Shown here piece after piece: positions 9,990-19,253 of a stretch of DNA of 64,000 nt. Within the stretch, counting starts at the first letter, position 1, and each line of letters begins with the position of its first letter. Made by a program: the position numbers and the translations under genes. Source of the stretch: Fodinibius salipaludis (GTDB taxonomy: Bacteria > Bacteroidota > Rhodothermia > Balneolales > Balneolaceae); NCBI RefSeq assembly GCF_002287075.1, contig NZ_NSKE01000002.1, positions 310,001-374,000 on the forward strand, written 5' to 3'. A model generated the notes under the pieces. The model was not told where the DNA came from, ran no database searches, and saw only the letters and a program-made list of their open reading frames with translations.

Positions 9990-10238
9990 CTATTCCCCTG
10001 CCGGCACAATTTGTCCGGTTGGGGTTATCTTTTCGCGTGGCCCCGGCTCCTCTTGAGGAAACTTGTCAATAGACACATTGGGGTCCCGATCATCCGGCAC
10101 ATAGTGGACATGCGAACCGTGTGACACAGCCGTATACGGCTTGGGATTGAAATATCCGAGCGAATCTGCCAGCGCTAACGAGGCCAATACAACTACCACA
10201 ACAATAAAAATATACTTGAGCGTATTTTTTGAGGTCAT
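9990..10238 (-). CDS. Hypothetical single-pass membrane protein
   Basis: 82 residues: an N-terminal membrane segment (about residues 8-26, very Val-rich) followed by a short hydrophilic Pro-rich tail with a GSHVHYVPDD stretch. Not recognised. The tail probably lies in the periplasm. Confidence 0.55.
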   Translation of the reverse strand: MTSKNTLKYIFIVVVVVLASLALADSLGYFNPKPYTAVSHGSHVHYVPDDRDPNVSIDKFPQEEPGPREKITPTGQIVPAGE

Positions 10239-10293
10239 ATCGTCATCCTTCTGAATTATAAACAGCTTGCAAAAAGTTCTGCCAAACCTGCGG

Positions 10294-10375
10294 TGTCATC
10301 CTCAATTTTGTTTAGAATCTATATTTAGAAGACTATAATCAAACTTTTAGATTCTGAAACGAGTTCAAAATGACA
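10294..10375. repeat. Inverted pair of 27-bp intergenic repeats
   Basis: A degenerate plus-orientation copy (10294-10320) and an opposite-orientation copy (10349-10375) of the unit beginning TGTCATNCTGAACTTG and ending TTTCAGNATCT. Two better copies lie at 12882-12908 and 13308-13334. Together the pair can fold into a long hairpin, like REP/BIME elements. Confidence 0.75.
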
Positions 10376-10475
10376 TATAGCGTGTTTTGCAAAGCATTAT
10401 AAAGATAATATTGTCAGCTTGATTCCCGAAATGCTATTTTGAACATTAAAGAACTCCTGAATTTAGTGATGGATC

Positions 10476-12032
10476 ATGCTGCGTAAGCTTATATATCTCA
10501 ATTGGTCTGCGTTTTTAAACAGACTCACAAACTTCCAGACCTTTCTGGTAGTGGGGTATATTATTTTCCTGCTGTTTCTCTTTTCCAATCTTATCGGTTC
10601 GGCGCTGGTCATTGTGCTGTTTGATCAAAATCCTATTGTCGCCAATCGGCTGCCTTGGATTACTACCGAAATTCATCAACTCATCACCCTTATTTTTGCC
10701 AACGTTCTGTGGATTCTCCATTTCTCTTTTACCAGCACACGCCTGTTGAACATGGAAGAGAATCGAAAACTATTGGCCTACGGTTACCCGATAAAAAAAC
10801 TGAGCTGGTACCTCAACCTAATGGGCTTCTTCCACCCACTAAACGTGATCTATAATTTCACCTGGCTGGTCTTTTTGCTGATGCAAATCCAAAACCTGAT
10901 GTATATTCCGGTTGTGATTGCCGTAGTACTGCTAAATTATGCCGCTATATATTCGATTAAACACCGGTTTCTCAAAATTGTTGAAAAGCGTTTTAAGATC
11001 ATCGTCTTTAGTGCGCTATTTCTCATTTTTGGAACCATACAGGCCATCGCCATCATTTCTCGTCAGTTCGAGCAAATTGTAGCAACTTACTTGCCAAGCA
11101 TAGAAATCATCAATGGTTACCTGTTTTATACCCCTGGCGGACTGCTGCAATACACCGCAACCGGAACTTATAATTTAGCCGCGGCATCGGCCATTTACGG
11201 ATTCTGCGCACTACTGATTTTCATGATCTTTAGAGATCACATTTTCAAAACCCGGGAAGGCCTGCAACAACCGGTTCGGGAACGAAAAATTTTCAAGCGT
11301 AATAAGCACTGGTATTATCTCAAAAAATGGCTTGGGCTCAACGCCGGTAAATTCTACTATTATGTATTTTCTCATTCTTACAACCGTCTGCAGTTATTAA
11401 CTATCGCCCTTATTCCTGCCGTGTATATTCCCCTTCTGCTACAGTTGGGCAACAGTTATTACAGTGCTCTGCTCATTCCTACGATGTTGGCAGCTATCCC
11501 CGTTGCATTGCTCGCCATGGGCATGGCCAACATGTTTGGCTATGAAAACAAAGAGTTCCTGCTCCATAAACAATTCCCTGTACCCTTTGAAAAACAGCTT
11601 AAAGAACGGTTCTTGGGGATTATCGTTATACCCTTACTTATATTTTATCTAATTACAACCGCCGAGATCATCTACTTGCCACAACTGGGATCAGTTATTG
11701 AAATTTATGTTGCCAATACTTTTTTCTTTGTTTGCTTTACACTCGTATTTCTTTGGGCATCATTTTATTACTACAAAAAAGTCAACTACTCTTCCTTTAA
11801 CTTCAAGCATCCCATAATTTCCCAGAAGGTCACTTTTATGATGATGTTCCTTATTTTTGGACTCGGCTATGCCGTTTTTGCACCAGTGGGAGAATTCCAG
11901 ATTTATCGACTTTGGGTAATGGGAGCATTAATTATAGCTATCGGAATTTACCTTTGGCGTGACATGGACCTGTTAGTGCGTGCCTTTGATAAACATATTT
12001 TACACCGCGTTTGGATTGAAGCCGGCCAGTAA
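10476..12032 (+). CDS. ABC transporter permease-like membrane protein
   Basis: 518 residues with about a dozen hydrophobic segments in two blocks (about 20-260 and 300-500) and no soluble catalytic domain. Together with the ATPase gene 72 bases downstream it forms a probable ABC-2-type exporter. The substrate is unknown; the large size and lone ATPase partner resemble ABC exporters of the Bacteroidota that have not been characterised. Confidence 0.7.
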   Translation: MLRKLIYLNWSAFLNRLTNFQTFLVVGYIIFLLFLFSNLIGSALVIVLFDQNPIVANRLPWITTEIHQLITLIFANVLWILHFSFTSTRLLNMEENRKLLAYGYPIKKLSWYLNLMGFFHPLNVIYNFTWLVFLLMQIQNLMYIPVVIAVVLLNYAAIYSIKHRFLKIVEKRFKIIVFSALFLIFGTIQAIAIISRQFEQIVATYLPSIEIINGYLFYTPGGLLQYTATGTYNLAAASAIYGFCALLIFMIFRDHIFKTREGLQQPVRERKIFKRNKHWYYLKKWLGLNAGKFYYYVFSHSYNRLQLLTIALIPAVYIPLLLQLGNSYYSALLIPTMLAAIPVALLAMGMANMFGYENKEFLLHKQFPVPFEKQLKERFLGIIVIPLLIFYLITTAEIIYLPQLGSVIEIYVANTFFFVCFTLVFLWASFYYYKKVNYSSFNFKHPIISQKVTFMMMFLIFGLGYAVFAPVGEFQIYRLWVMGALIIAIGIYLWRDMDLLVRAFDKHILHRVWIEAGQ

Positions 12033-12104
12033 CACTATAAAGAGTTTCAGATTCTATTTATTTCGATGATATTAAAGAACCGATGCTAATAACCCCCGTT
12101 TAAA

Positions 12105-12866
12105 ATGGAAGAAGCAATTCAAATAGAAGGACTCCAAAAGTCATATGGCAATACTGCCGTATTGCAAAATTTTGAACTGGCTGTTCCGAGGGGTAACATT
12201 TTTGGCCTTATTGGCCCCAATGGTGCCGGTAAAAGTACGCTCATCGGCATTTTAACAGGTTTGCTCGATTATGATGAGGGGGAAATCATCATTAATGGAC
12301 GCGAACTTAACGAGCAAAATGAGCTTATGATTAAACGAGAAGTGGCTTCGGTACTTCAGCCGCCACTACTTTTCGAGCACTTTACCAGCCATGACTTCCT
12401 GCACTATATCTGTGATATCTATGAAACTGATCCTGAAACACGACAGCAAAAAATGGATTCTCTGCTGGAATATTTAGGGCTTACTGAATTTGAACACGCT
12501 AAAATCAACAAACTATCTGCCGGAAGCCGTAAAAAACTGTCCTTCTGTGCGGCTATTCTTAGTGACCCTAAAATCTTATTTTTGGATGAGCCTTTTGAAA
12601 GCATTGATGTGATTTCAATTGGACGGATGAAAACCATCCTCAACCGTCTGCAGCAAAACGGGGTTACCATTATTATTACCAGCCATATTCTGGAGATCGT
12701 TGAAAACCTTTGCGACGATATTGCGATCCTCCATAATCAAAAAATTATTGCCTACCTCGATTCAGAAACGCGGAAGGAACTTCAAAAAGATGCCAGTCTT
12801 AGTGAAATTTTTGAGAATTATGTGCAGGTCGAGCAACCAAAAAATGACGTATTAAAGTGGTTGTAG
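12105..12866 (+). CDS. ABC transporter ATP-binding protein
   Basis: 253 residues, one ABC ATPase domain: Walker A GPNGAGKST at 37-45, a signature reading LSAGSRKK instead of LSGGQ, Walker B ILFLDEP, and the switch histidine in ITSHIL. It pairs with the upstream membrane protein and would power export at the inner membrane. The C-terminal 50 residues resemble the extension seen in CcmA/YadG-type ATPases. Confidence 0.9.
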   Translation: MEEAIQIEGLQKSYGNTAVLQNFELAVPRGNIFGLIGPNGAGKSTLIGILTGLLDYDEGEIIINGRELNEQNELMIKREVASVLQPPLLFEHFTSHDFLHYICDIYETDPETRQQKMDSLLEYLGLTEFEHAKINKLSAGSRKKLSFCAAILSDPKILFLDEPFESIDVISIGRMKTILNRLQQNGVTIIITSHILEIVENLCDDIAILHNQKIIAYLDSETRKELQKDASLSEIFENYVQVEQPKNDVLKWL

Positions 12867-12881
12867 TACTTAGCTTCTGTT

Positions 12882-12908
12882 AGATCCTGAAACAAGTTCA
12901 GGATGACA
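12882..12908 (-). repeat. 27-bp intergenic repeat, reverse orientation
   Basis: Contains AGATCCTGAAACAAG and TTCAGGATGACA, itself an imperfect palindrome. It flanks the GIY-YIG remnant together with the opposite copy at 13308-13334. Confidence 0.75.
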
Positions 12909-12945
12909 CACTTTCTAAATTACATGATCTACTCCCATAAATCTT

Positions 12946-13200
12946 TCAGTTCTGGATTTGACCTTTTATCAAATTAAATTTCCACAACCGATGCCAATTC
13001 TTTAACTGCTTTTCTCTTTGTATTGCTTTATTAATGTTCGGATACTCCTCAAAATACAATAATACTTTCAAGTTGAAGTTGGCTGTGAATTTTGAACCAT
13101 TCTCATATTTGTTATCAAGTATTCCCTTCTCTAATTCACTGGTAACACCATATAAAGCATACTTCGTTTAATGTTAGATGAAATATAAACGTAGCCATTT
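12946..13200 (-). pseudogene. Frameshifted GIY-YIG endonuclease remnant
   Basis: Read leftward from about 13200, the frame gives NGYVYISSN..SMLY, then shifts by one base at about 13150 and continues as GVTSELEKGILDN and later AIQREKQLKNWHR up to a stop at 12946. These are the GYVYI, LYxGVTSDLEKR and REKQLK-W-R blocks of small UvrC-like GIY-YIG nucleases. The GIY arginine position is also altered (EKGI for EKRI). Loss of one base in the LYIG codon region broke it. It sits between two inverted 27-bp repeats. Confidence 0.8.
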
Positions 13201-13307
13201 TCTCCTGATAAATTTTGATATGCTAAGTACATCTCACTTTATATTTTAAATAGCACCTCATTTATTAAGACCTTTTAAGGATTATAATCTTACAGAATCA
13301 AAAACCG

Positions 13308-13334
13308 TGTCATGCTGAACTTGTTTCAGCATCT
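13308..13334 (+). repeat. 27-bp intergenic repeat, forward orientation
   Basis: TGTCATGCTGAACTTG followed by TTTCAGCATCT. Inverted partner of the copy at 12882-12908. Confidence 0.75.
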
Positions 13335-13430
13335 CCCCCCCCTTCCATTGAAAAAGAGCCCCAAACAGTGAATGACTTTCATCGCGTCGTTAGTTATAAT
13401 AAAAATACAATACCAATTTAGGGGGCGGAT

Positions 13431-14465
13431 ATGGAGACACGGAAAGCACAAGAAAACGTTAAGAATCCCAAACATAAAGTCGGCTACTTTGAAAAGCTGG
13501 CCACCCATGTTCATGATCTCCGCGATACTCCGCCCGATGTTTTTGAAGACGTTAGCGTTACCGATTGGTCGGGCCTAAGCTGGGAGCAAGTAAATCGTCC
13601 CTATAAAGTGGATACATGGGCCGAGGGCAAGAAGAAGTGGGAGGAAGAACACGGCGAACGTATGGGCGTCAAAGAAGGGTGGAAACATTTCAACAAGTCG
13701 TTTCATCAGCTTTTTATCAAAGACGTGCCCGAAGAGAAGCAGCAAGCGCGGTCGACTATCTGGAAAAACCTGATGAGCATGGATATCCACGGGGCGGGAG
13801 AAGCACTGGAAGAACTGGTACAGCTACTGGTTTGGAATAAAGTGCACCGAGTAGAAGACGCCATCTGGGATCCCCGCGGCAAAAGAGCGCTTTTTGAAGG
13901 ACTGGATGTTGAAAAGCCGGAAGTACTGTTTCTGGGCGCGGCCGACGGTTATGAGGCCATGCAACTCATGGCACAATATCCCGGTGGACATGCAGTGCTG
14001 GTGGATTACGATGAGTTTTGCAAAACCGACCGCTATGGCAAATTTCCGGCTCAATATCCTTTCTTGGGCAACAATCCAGCCACCGGCAGCCACAAAGTGT
14101 ACTACAAAGAGGATATGAATATTGACTTTGTGGTTGAGGATATTCGCAACCTGAAATACGGCAAGGAGTTTGATATTGTGGTAAGCATTGGTTTGATCGA
14201 GCACTTCCCCGATGAATACAAACACGAGGCCTTTGAGATGCATCGCCGTTTCTTAAAACCCGGTGGATATGCCATCCTGACAACACCCCGTAACCAACTA
14301 CGTAGCAAAGCTTTTTATACAGTCATGAGCGACTACATGAATTACGGCTATCGCGAACTGATGGACATCAAACAGATGGGATTGTATGCCTGGGAACACG
14401 GTTTTGATATCCTCCGCGCCGGGTATATCAAGGCTCATAACGGGCTTATCTGTAAGGTGCGTTAA
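13431..14465 (+). CDS. Class I SAM-dependent methyltransferase
   Basis: 344 residues. An unusual N-terminal region of about 160 residues, rich in Trp, Lys and Glu, precedes a Rossmann methyltransferase fold: motif I VLFLGAADG near 162, acidic motif II VLVDYDE, motif IV FDIVVSIGLIEHFPD, and the post-motif FLKPGGYAIL. The substrate is unknown. The gene overlaps the convergent DUF4920 gene by 4 bases. Confidence 0.8.
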   Translation: METRKAQENVKNPKHKVGYFEKLATHVHDLRDTPPDVFEDVSVTDWSGLSWEQVNRPYKVDTWAEGKKKWEEEHGERMGVKEGWKHFNKSFHQLFIKDVPEEKQQARSTIWKNLMSMDIHGAGEALEELVQLLVWNKVHRVEDAIWDPRGKRALFEGLDVEKPEVLFLGAADGYEAMQLMAQYPGGHAVLVDYDEFCKTDRYGKFPAQYPFLGNNPATGSHKVYYKEDMNIDFVVEDIRNLKYGKEFDIVVSIGLIEHFPDEYKHEAFEMHRRFLKPGGYAILTTPRNQLRSKAFYTVMSDYMNYGYRELMDIKQMGLYAWEHGFDILRAGYIKAHNGLICKVR

Positions 14466-14983
14466 CTCCCCTTCTCCTCAATTATCATTACCGAGGTTGC
14501 TACTATATTGTACTCTTTTCCTGACTTCCGAACTTCGTTCGGATCTTCACCCACATCTTCAGCATAATGCTTCGCTTGCTCTTCAGTAAGCGGCTTAACC
14601 TTGAAGGTCCCCGTCAATTGAACTTCTGCCCCGGCCGCATCAGTAGGAATAAAAAACTTATAATCTTTAAAGGTAATGCGAATATCGTTTTCACCGGCAG
14701 CAAGCATAAAAAAGCAACCTTTCTTCTGACATACCTGTTTTATTGTCCCTTTCGTTGCCACTGTTTGACCTTTAAATAGGTTGCTGTTTCTAACCAAGTA
14801 TCTCGGGGCAAAAAACTGGGCATCATCCGGAAATTCACTGCCATATACCTCATAGTTCTCCCCCTTTTCTACCGGTTTCGCCAATTGCTCGCCTTCATCT
14901 GTATTTTGGGCAACGCCACTATTTGTTATAAATAATATTCCAAGAACTATTGTAGCAAAGTATTTCATAGTCAACTTCATCAT
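14462..14983 (-). CDS. DUF4920 domain secreted protein
   Basis: 173 residues. A signal peptide (MKYFATIVLGILFITNSGVAQ, shown here as its key run; start could be either ATG) leads to a domain with the family marks VCQKKGCFFM and ITFKDYKFFIP. The family binds or carries an unknown ligand in the periplasm through an OB-like beta barrel; the two Cys of CQKKGC are conserved. It lies 7 bases after the fRMsr gene in the same direction. Confidence 0.75.
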   Translation of the reverse strand: MMKLTMKYFATIVLGILFITNSGVAQNTDEGEQLAKPVEKGENYEVYGSEFPDDAQFFAPRYLVRNSNLFKGQTVATKGTIKQVCQKKGCFFMLAAGENDIRITFKDYKFFIPTDAAGAEVQLTGTFKVKPLTEEQAKHYAEDVGEDPNEVRKSGKEYNIVATSVMIIEEKGS

Positions 14984-14990
14984 TTTTTAA

Positions 14991-15467
14991 TTAAAAAAGT
15001 GGTGAAACTACTCCACAAACTTTCTCCAACATATGTCGGTGTTCTTCGGTCATCGAATCTTTGGTGTGCGAATCGATATCCAGCTCGGCAACAAATTTTC
15101 CGTCCTTTTTAACAGGGACAACAATTTCTGCTTCTACATGTACGCTGCATGCCAGGTAGTTGTCTTCTTTGCTCACATCCTGCACCATGAAGGTTTCGTT
15201 AGTTTCAGCCGCTTGACCACAGATACCTTTTCCAAAAGGAATACGCGTGTGATCCGTTTCTTCTCCTATATACGGCCCAAGTATCAACTCTCGGTCAGCT
15301 TTGGGATCAACCAGATAAAACCCGACCCAGTCAAACTCGTCAATATGCTCTTCAAGCAACTCGCAAATTTGTTGCAGTTTTTGATCGCGTGAGGCATCCT
15401 CACGATCCACAATTTCGATAACAGTATTAACCAGTGATTGGTAATTTTGTGTTTCTTTTTGCTTCAT
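14991..15467 (-). CDS. msrC: Free methionine-(R)-sulfoxide reductase (GAF domain)
   Basis: 158 residues, a single GAF domain of the fRMsr type. It reduces free methionine-R-sulfoxide in the cytosol. The catalytic-type cysteines are in GKGICGQA and NYLACS, in the positions of the YebR enzyme, and IDSHTKDSM matches the conserved DIDS end of the family. It forms a likely two-gene unit with the DUF4920 gene. Confidence 0.85.
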   Translation of the reverse strand: MKQKETQNYQSLVNTVIEIVDREDASRDQKLQQICELLEEHIDEFDWVGFYLVDPKADRELILGPYIGEETDHTRIPFGKGICGQAAETNETFMVQDVSKEDNYLACSVHVEAEIVVPVKKDGKFVAELDIDSHTKDSMTEEHRHMLEKVCGVVSPLF

Positions 15468-15592
15468 TTATAATCTATTAAATACTTAAAAATTGGAGTC
15501 TAAATCTAAGATTAAATTTAACATTTGAAAAATGTATATCGCTGGCAAAAACTGTTAAACTTGTTTCATCTATTTCATATCTTTTGCCACTT

Positions 15593-16267
15593 ATGTTTGA
15601 AGATCTTTTTAGCCAAAGCGACATATTTACATCATACTTATCAGGCACAACTACTCTTTTTATTGCCGCTTTTACGTCTATCATTTCGGTTGCTAATCCC
15701 CTGGCGGCCATGCCGGTATTTCTTTCGCTAACGGATCGCAATACCGATTCTGAACGAATAAACGTTGCCAAGAAATCGTCTTTCTATATGTTCTTGGTAC
15801 TGATTATTTTTCTTTTAGTTGGAACCTATATCATGAGCTTCTTCGGCATCAGTCTGCCGGGTATCCGTATTGCGGGGGGACTCATTATTTTGCGTGCCGC
15901 CTATGCCATGTTAAATCCCGACGCCTCGGAGAAGAAGATATCAGATGAGGCACAAAAAGCTGCTAAAAAGAAGGAAGACATCTCATTTAGTCCCATGGCA
16001 ATGCCCATGCTATCGGGACCGGGAAGCATTGCTGTAGTTATTGGTTTGGCATCGCAGGCAGAAGGATTTTTTGATTTACTTATTACAAGTGTCGCTATTC
16101 TGTTAGTAGCCTTTATTTCGTACAGTGTGTTGCGGCTGGCTCCCTTTTCAGCAAAATATATTGGCCCCACCGGGATGAATGTCATTACCCGCATGATGGG
16201 ATTTATTGCCATGGCCATCGGTGTGCAATTTATCCTGAATGGCATTTCGAGTTTTTTTGGAGTCTAA
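15593..16267 (+). CDS. MarC family membrane protein
   Basis: 224 residues from the ATG at 15593 (a TTG at 15584 would add three). Six membrane segments; ISVANPLAAMPVF near the N-terminus and the later PMLSGPGSIAV are the family's paired motifs. MarC/NAAT proteins are inner-membrane proteins, some of which carry small neutral amino acids. Divergent from the fRMsr gene. Confidence 0.88.
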   Translation: MFEDLFSQSDIFTSYLSGTTTLFIAAFTSIISVANPLAAMPVFLSLTDRNTDSERINVAKKSSFYMFLVLIIFLLVGTYIMSFFGISLPGIRIAGGLIILRAAYAMLNPDASEKKISDEAQKAAKKKEDISFSPMAMPMLSGPGSIAVVIGLASQAEGFFDLLITSVAILLVAFISYSVLRLAPFSAKYIGPTGMNVITRMMGFIAMAIGVQFILNGISSFFGV

Positions 16268-16270
16268 GTA

Positions 16271-16341
16271 GCAGACGGGAAATGGCAGATGTGAAACAAT
16301 ATCCTGGCAATCATATTTGCCATCTAACATTTCGCGTCTCA
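16271..16341. repeat. Imperfect inverted repeat between marC and coaX
   Basis: Arms at about 16271-16292 and 16319-16341 share AGACG-GAAATG-AGATG in opposite orientation (roughly 16 of 20 positions). It could fold into a bidirectional terminator-like hairpin for the convergent genes, or be a degraded dispersed repeat. Confidence 0.4.
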
Positions 16342-17118
16342 ATTCTGCTGCCTCTCCATAATCAGCCGTAAACCGTCCAGCGTCAACATCGGATCTATAA
16401 CATCAAAATAATCGGTGTGCTCTGCTATCTTTTCTGATAATCCGCCCGTAGCAATAACTTTTGCCGATCCTCCCAGCTGCTTTTGCATCCGGTCAATAAG
16501 TCCTTCTATCATGCATAAGTGACCCAGTACAAGCCCCGACTGCATCGCTTCCATAGTACCACTGCCAATAACATTTTCAGGAGGCTCCAGCGGAATCTGG
16601 GAAAGTTGTGCGGTCTTCCCTACCAAGGCATCAATAGTCACTTTTAGCCCGGCACATATGGATCCACCTATAAGTTCCCCGGGATTCTGTACAACCATAA
16701 CGGTGGTTGCCGTACCAAAATCTACGACAATACAATCATCCTCAAACACCGCATAGGCTCCCACCGCATCAGCAATAAGATCGGCGCCCACACTTTTGCG
16801 ATTTACACGCTTGATAGCCAGCCCCGTATCCACCTCACCGTTCAGGATCAGCGCTTCGGTACGCGACTTTTTCTCAAACATTTTGCTGATTGTTTGAGTT
16901 AGCTGAGGTACCACACTGCTTATGATTATCTGATCAAACCTGCTAAAGGCAAGACCCTCTTCAGAAAACAAACTATTAAACATCACAACATATTCATCAG
17001 CCGTTTTATCTGTATCGGTCTGAATACGCCATTGGTGTCCCCAACTCCCATTTTCTGAGGCGCCAATCACAATATTACTGTTTCCAATATCGAGAGCGAG
17101 CAGCATAACAAGTTTCAT
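16339..17118 (-). CDS. coaX: Type III pantothenate kinase
   Basis: 259 residues, normal length. It phosphorylates pantothenate, the first step of coenzyme A synthesis. The acetate-kinase-fold motifs are ALDIGNSN at the N-terminus (phosphate 1), VGADLIADAVGAY, and VVDFGTATT with the catalytic Asp. Start at 17118; an ATG at 17106 is also possible. Confidence 0.95.
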   Translation of the reverse strand: MKLVMLLALDIGNSNIVIGASENGSWGHQWRIQTDTDKTADEYVVMFNSLFSEEGLAFSRFDQIIISSVVPQLTQTISKMFEKKSRTEALILNGEVDTGLAIKRVNRKSVGADLIADAVGAYAVFEDDCIVVDFGTATTVMVVQNPGELIGGSICAGLKVTIDALVGKTAQLSQIPLEPPENVIGSGTMEAMQSGLVLGHLCMIEGLIDRMQKQLGGSAKVIATGGLSEKIAEHTDYFDVIDPMLTLDGLRLIMERQQN

Positions 17119-17220
17119 TAATTAAAAATTACTACGATAAAATAGGAGCGTGCTCATCTACTTCAAAATTTGTATTATTTTTAAAATTCTAATATGCTTT
17201 TCGCATAAATAAAAAGGATT

Positions 17221-17688
17221 ATGGACACTGCAGATCATTTACTTAGACTTTTCAGATACGATATTTGGGCAAATGAACAGATTTTGCTCAGCCTCCAAGA
17301 TCATCTTGGCTTTGAGGGCTCAGATAGAGCGGTAAAATACTTTGCCCATATCACCGGATCACAACAAATGTGGTTTGCTCGGATCAATGGGGAATCGGTC
17401 GACGAAATCAAAATCTGGCCTGACTACGGTTTAGCAGATGCGTTGCAGCATCTAAAAACACTTAACCAACAGTGGAAGCAGTTAATAAACAGTAACAAAG
17501 AAAGCTTAGGACGCACCATATCTTATACCAACAGTAAAGGAACTCCGTACGAGACCCCTCTTTCTGACATCCTTACGCATGTCATTATTCACGGGCAACA
17601 CCACCGGGCACAAATTGCCAAGTTGTTACGAAATGCAAAAGTTGCCCCCCCGGCTACTGATTTTATCTTCTTTAGTCGTTCTAATTAG
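17221..17688 (+). CDS. DinB/YfiT family putative metal-dependent enzyme
   Basis: 155 residues, a four-helix bundle. The three metal-binding histidines of the fold are visible: HITGSQQMW near residue 43, and HVIIHGQHHRAQI near 122-128. Relatives act as thiol-dependent transferases or hydrolases of small molecules; the specific reaction is unknown. Confidence 0.85.
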   Translation: MDTADHLLRLFRYDIWANEQILLSLQDHLGFEGSDRAVKYFAHITGSQQMWFARINGESVDEIKIWPDYGLADALQHLKTLNQQWKQLINSNKESLGRTISYTNSKGTPYETPLSDILTHVIIHGQHHRAQIAKLLRNAKVAPPATDFIFFSRSN

Positions 17689-17735
17689 TATATTTGGCCT
17701 GTTAATTTTATTCCTAACTAAAGACCAATCGTAGT

Positions 17736-19169
17736 TTGCAAGCTATAGAACAGTTTTTAAGTGCGTTTTCGAGTTTTATGTGGGGTATGCCACTCGTTTA
17801 TCTGCTGGTAGGCGGTGGGCTTTTCTTTCTGATTTACTCGCGTTTTATCCCCTTTCTATACCTTAGGCACTCCCTCAACATCCTTCGGGGAAAGTACGAC
17901 AACCCCGACGACCCGGGCGATATTTCCCACTTCGAAGCCTTATCGAGTGCGCTGGCGGCAACCGTTGGCATGGGAAATATTAGTGGTGTGGCCGTGGCCA
18001 TTTTTATGGGTGGCCCGGGAGCTCTTTTCTGGATGTGGGTTAGTGCTTTCGTGGGAATGGCAACGAAATTCTTTACCTGTACGCTGGCCATCTTATATCG
18101 TGGCCAAGATTCTGAAGGAAAAATACAAGGTGGCCCGATGTATGTGATACGCGAAGGCCTCGAAAAAAATTGGGGCGGCAATTGGACCTATCTTTTCAAA
18201 CCGCTGGCTGCACTATTTGCTCTGGCCGGCATTTTTGGCCCCCTGCCTATCTTCCAAGCGAACCAACTCACACAAATTCTGCGGGATTCTATTTATATCC
18301 CCCAAGGCTGGGTAGCGGCTAATGCTCACTTTGGCGGTGATCTCATTACCGGACTTGTGCTCGTTGTGATTGTTTCTTTTGTAATTTTCGGGGGTATTAC
18401 CCGAATTGGAAAAGTAACCTCCAAACTGGTTCCCGCCATGGTCATTATCTACATCGGATGCGTGGTTGCTATTTTGGGAGCCCATATCACCGAAATCCCC
18501 CATTATCTTGGACTTATCATTACCGATGCCTTCAATGCGGATTACGTCCGCCAAAGCGCTATCAACGGGGAAGCAATGTTCGGGGGTATCGTTGGTTCGC
18601 TCATTGTAATTGGTATTCAGCGTGGAGTATTCTCTAATGAAGCCGGACTCGGTACCGAAGCCCTGGCCCACGGTGCCGCCAAAACAAAAGAACCCGTCCG
18701 CGAGGGATTGGTCGCCATGCTCGGTCCCGCTATCGATACCATTATTACCTGTACCATGACGGCCCTGGCCATTCTCGTTACCGGTGTTTGGAAGTCGACC
18801 GAAGCAAATGGCGTAACACTAACGCTTAATGCTTTTAATGAAGCACTTCCCGAATTTGGAACGTACTTGCTTGTAATATGTGTAGTCTTTTTTGCCATCA
18901 GCTCCATGCTCACCTACTCGTACTACGGAACCAAGTGTCTGGGCTATTTAATCGGTGCTGACAAACAACACTGGTACAACTACTTTTATGTGGGATCTAT
19001 CATCTTTGGTTCCGTCGCCTCAATCGGTGCGGTTATCGACTTAATCGACGGTATGTTCGCACTCATGGCTATTCCTACGATGGTCTCTACCATTTTACTG
19101 GCACCGAAAGTCAAAGAGGCTGCCACGAGTTACTTTGAACGGATTGATAGCTTTAAAACTTTCAAATAA
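17736..19169 (+). CDS. Sodium:alanine symporter family (AGCS) amino-acid carrier
   Basis: 477 residues from a TTG start at 17736; the first ATG (17778) would cut into the conserved N-terminal stretch. About ten membrane segments. Family motifs: FEALSSALAATVGMGNISGVA, given here as a run at about residues 67-87, GGPGALFWMW, and the cytosolic GVFSNEAGLG. It imports alanine or glycine with sodium. Confidence 0.92.
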   Translation: MQAIEQFLSAFSSFMWGMPLVYLLVGGGLFFLIYSRFIPFLYLRHSLNILRGKYDNPDDPGDISHFEALSSALAATVGMGNISGVAVAIFMGGPGALFWMWVSAFVGMATKFFTCTLAILYRGQDSEGKIQGGPMYVIREGLEKNWGGNWTYLFKPLAALFALAGIFGPLPIFQANQLTQILRDSIYIPQGWVAANAHFGGDLITGLVLVVIVSFVIFGGITRIGKVTSKLVPAMVIIYIGCVVAILGAHITEIPHYLGLIITDAFNADYVRQSAINGEAMFGGIVGSLIVIGIQRGVFSNEAGLGTEALAHGAAKTKEPVREGLVAMLGPAIDTIITCTMTALAILVTGVWKSTEANGVTLTLNAFNEALPEFGTYLLVICVVFFAISSMLTYSYYGTKCLGYLIGADKQHWYNYFYVGSIIFGSVASIGAVIDLIDGMFALMAIPTMVSTILLAPKVKEAATSYFERIDSFKTFK

Positions 19170-19253
19170 TAATTTAGGGCCAATACGATTTTAATGGGTG
19201 AGAAATCCGTCGCAAATCCGTTATATTCAAATAAATCAACCTAACCGATTATT

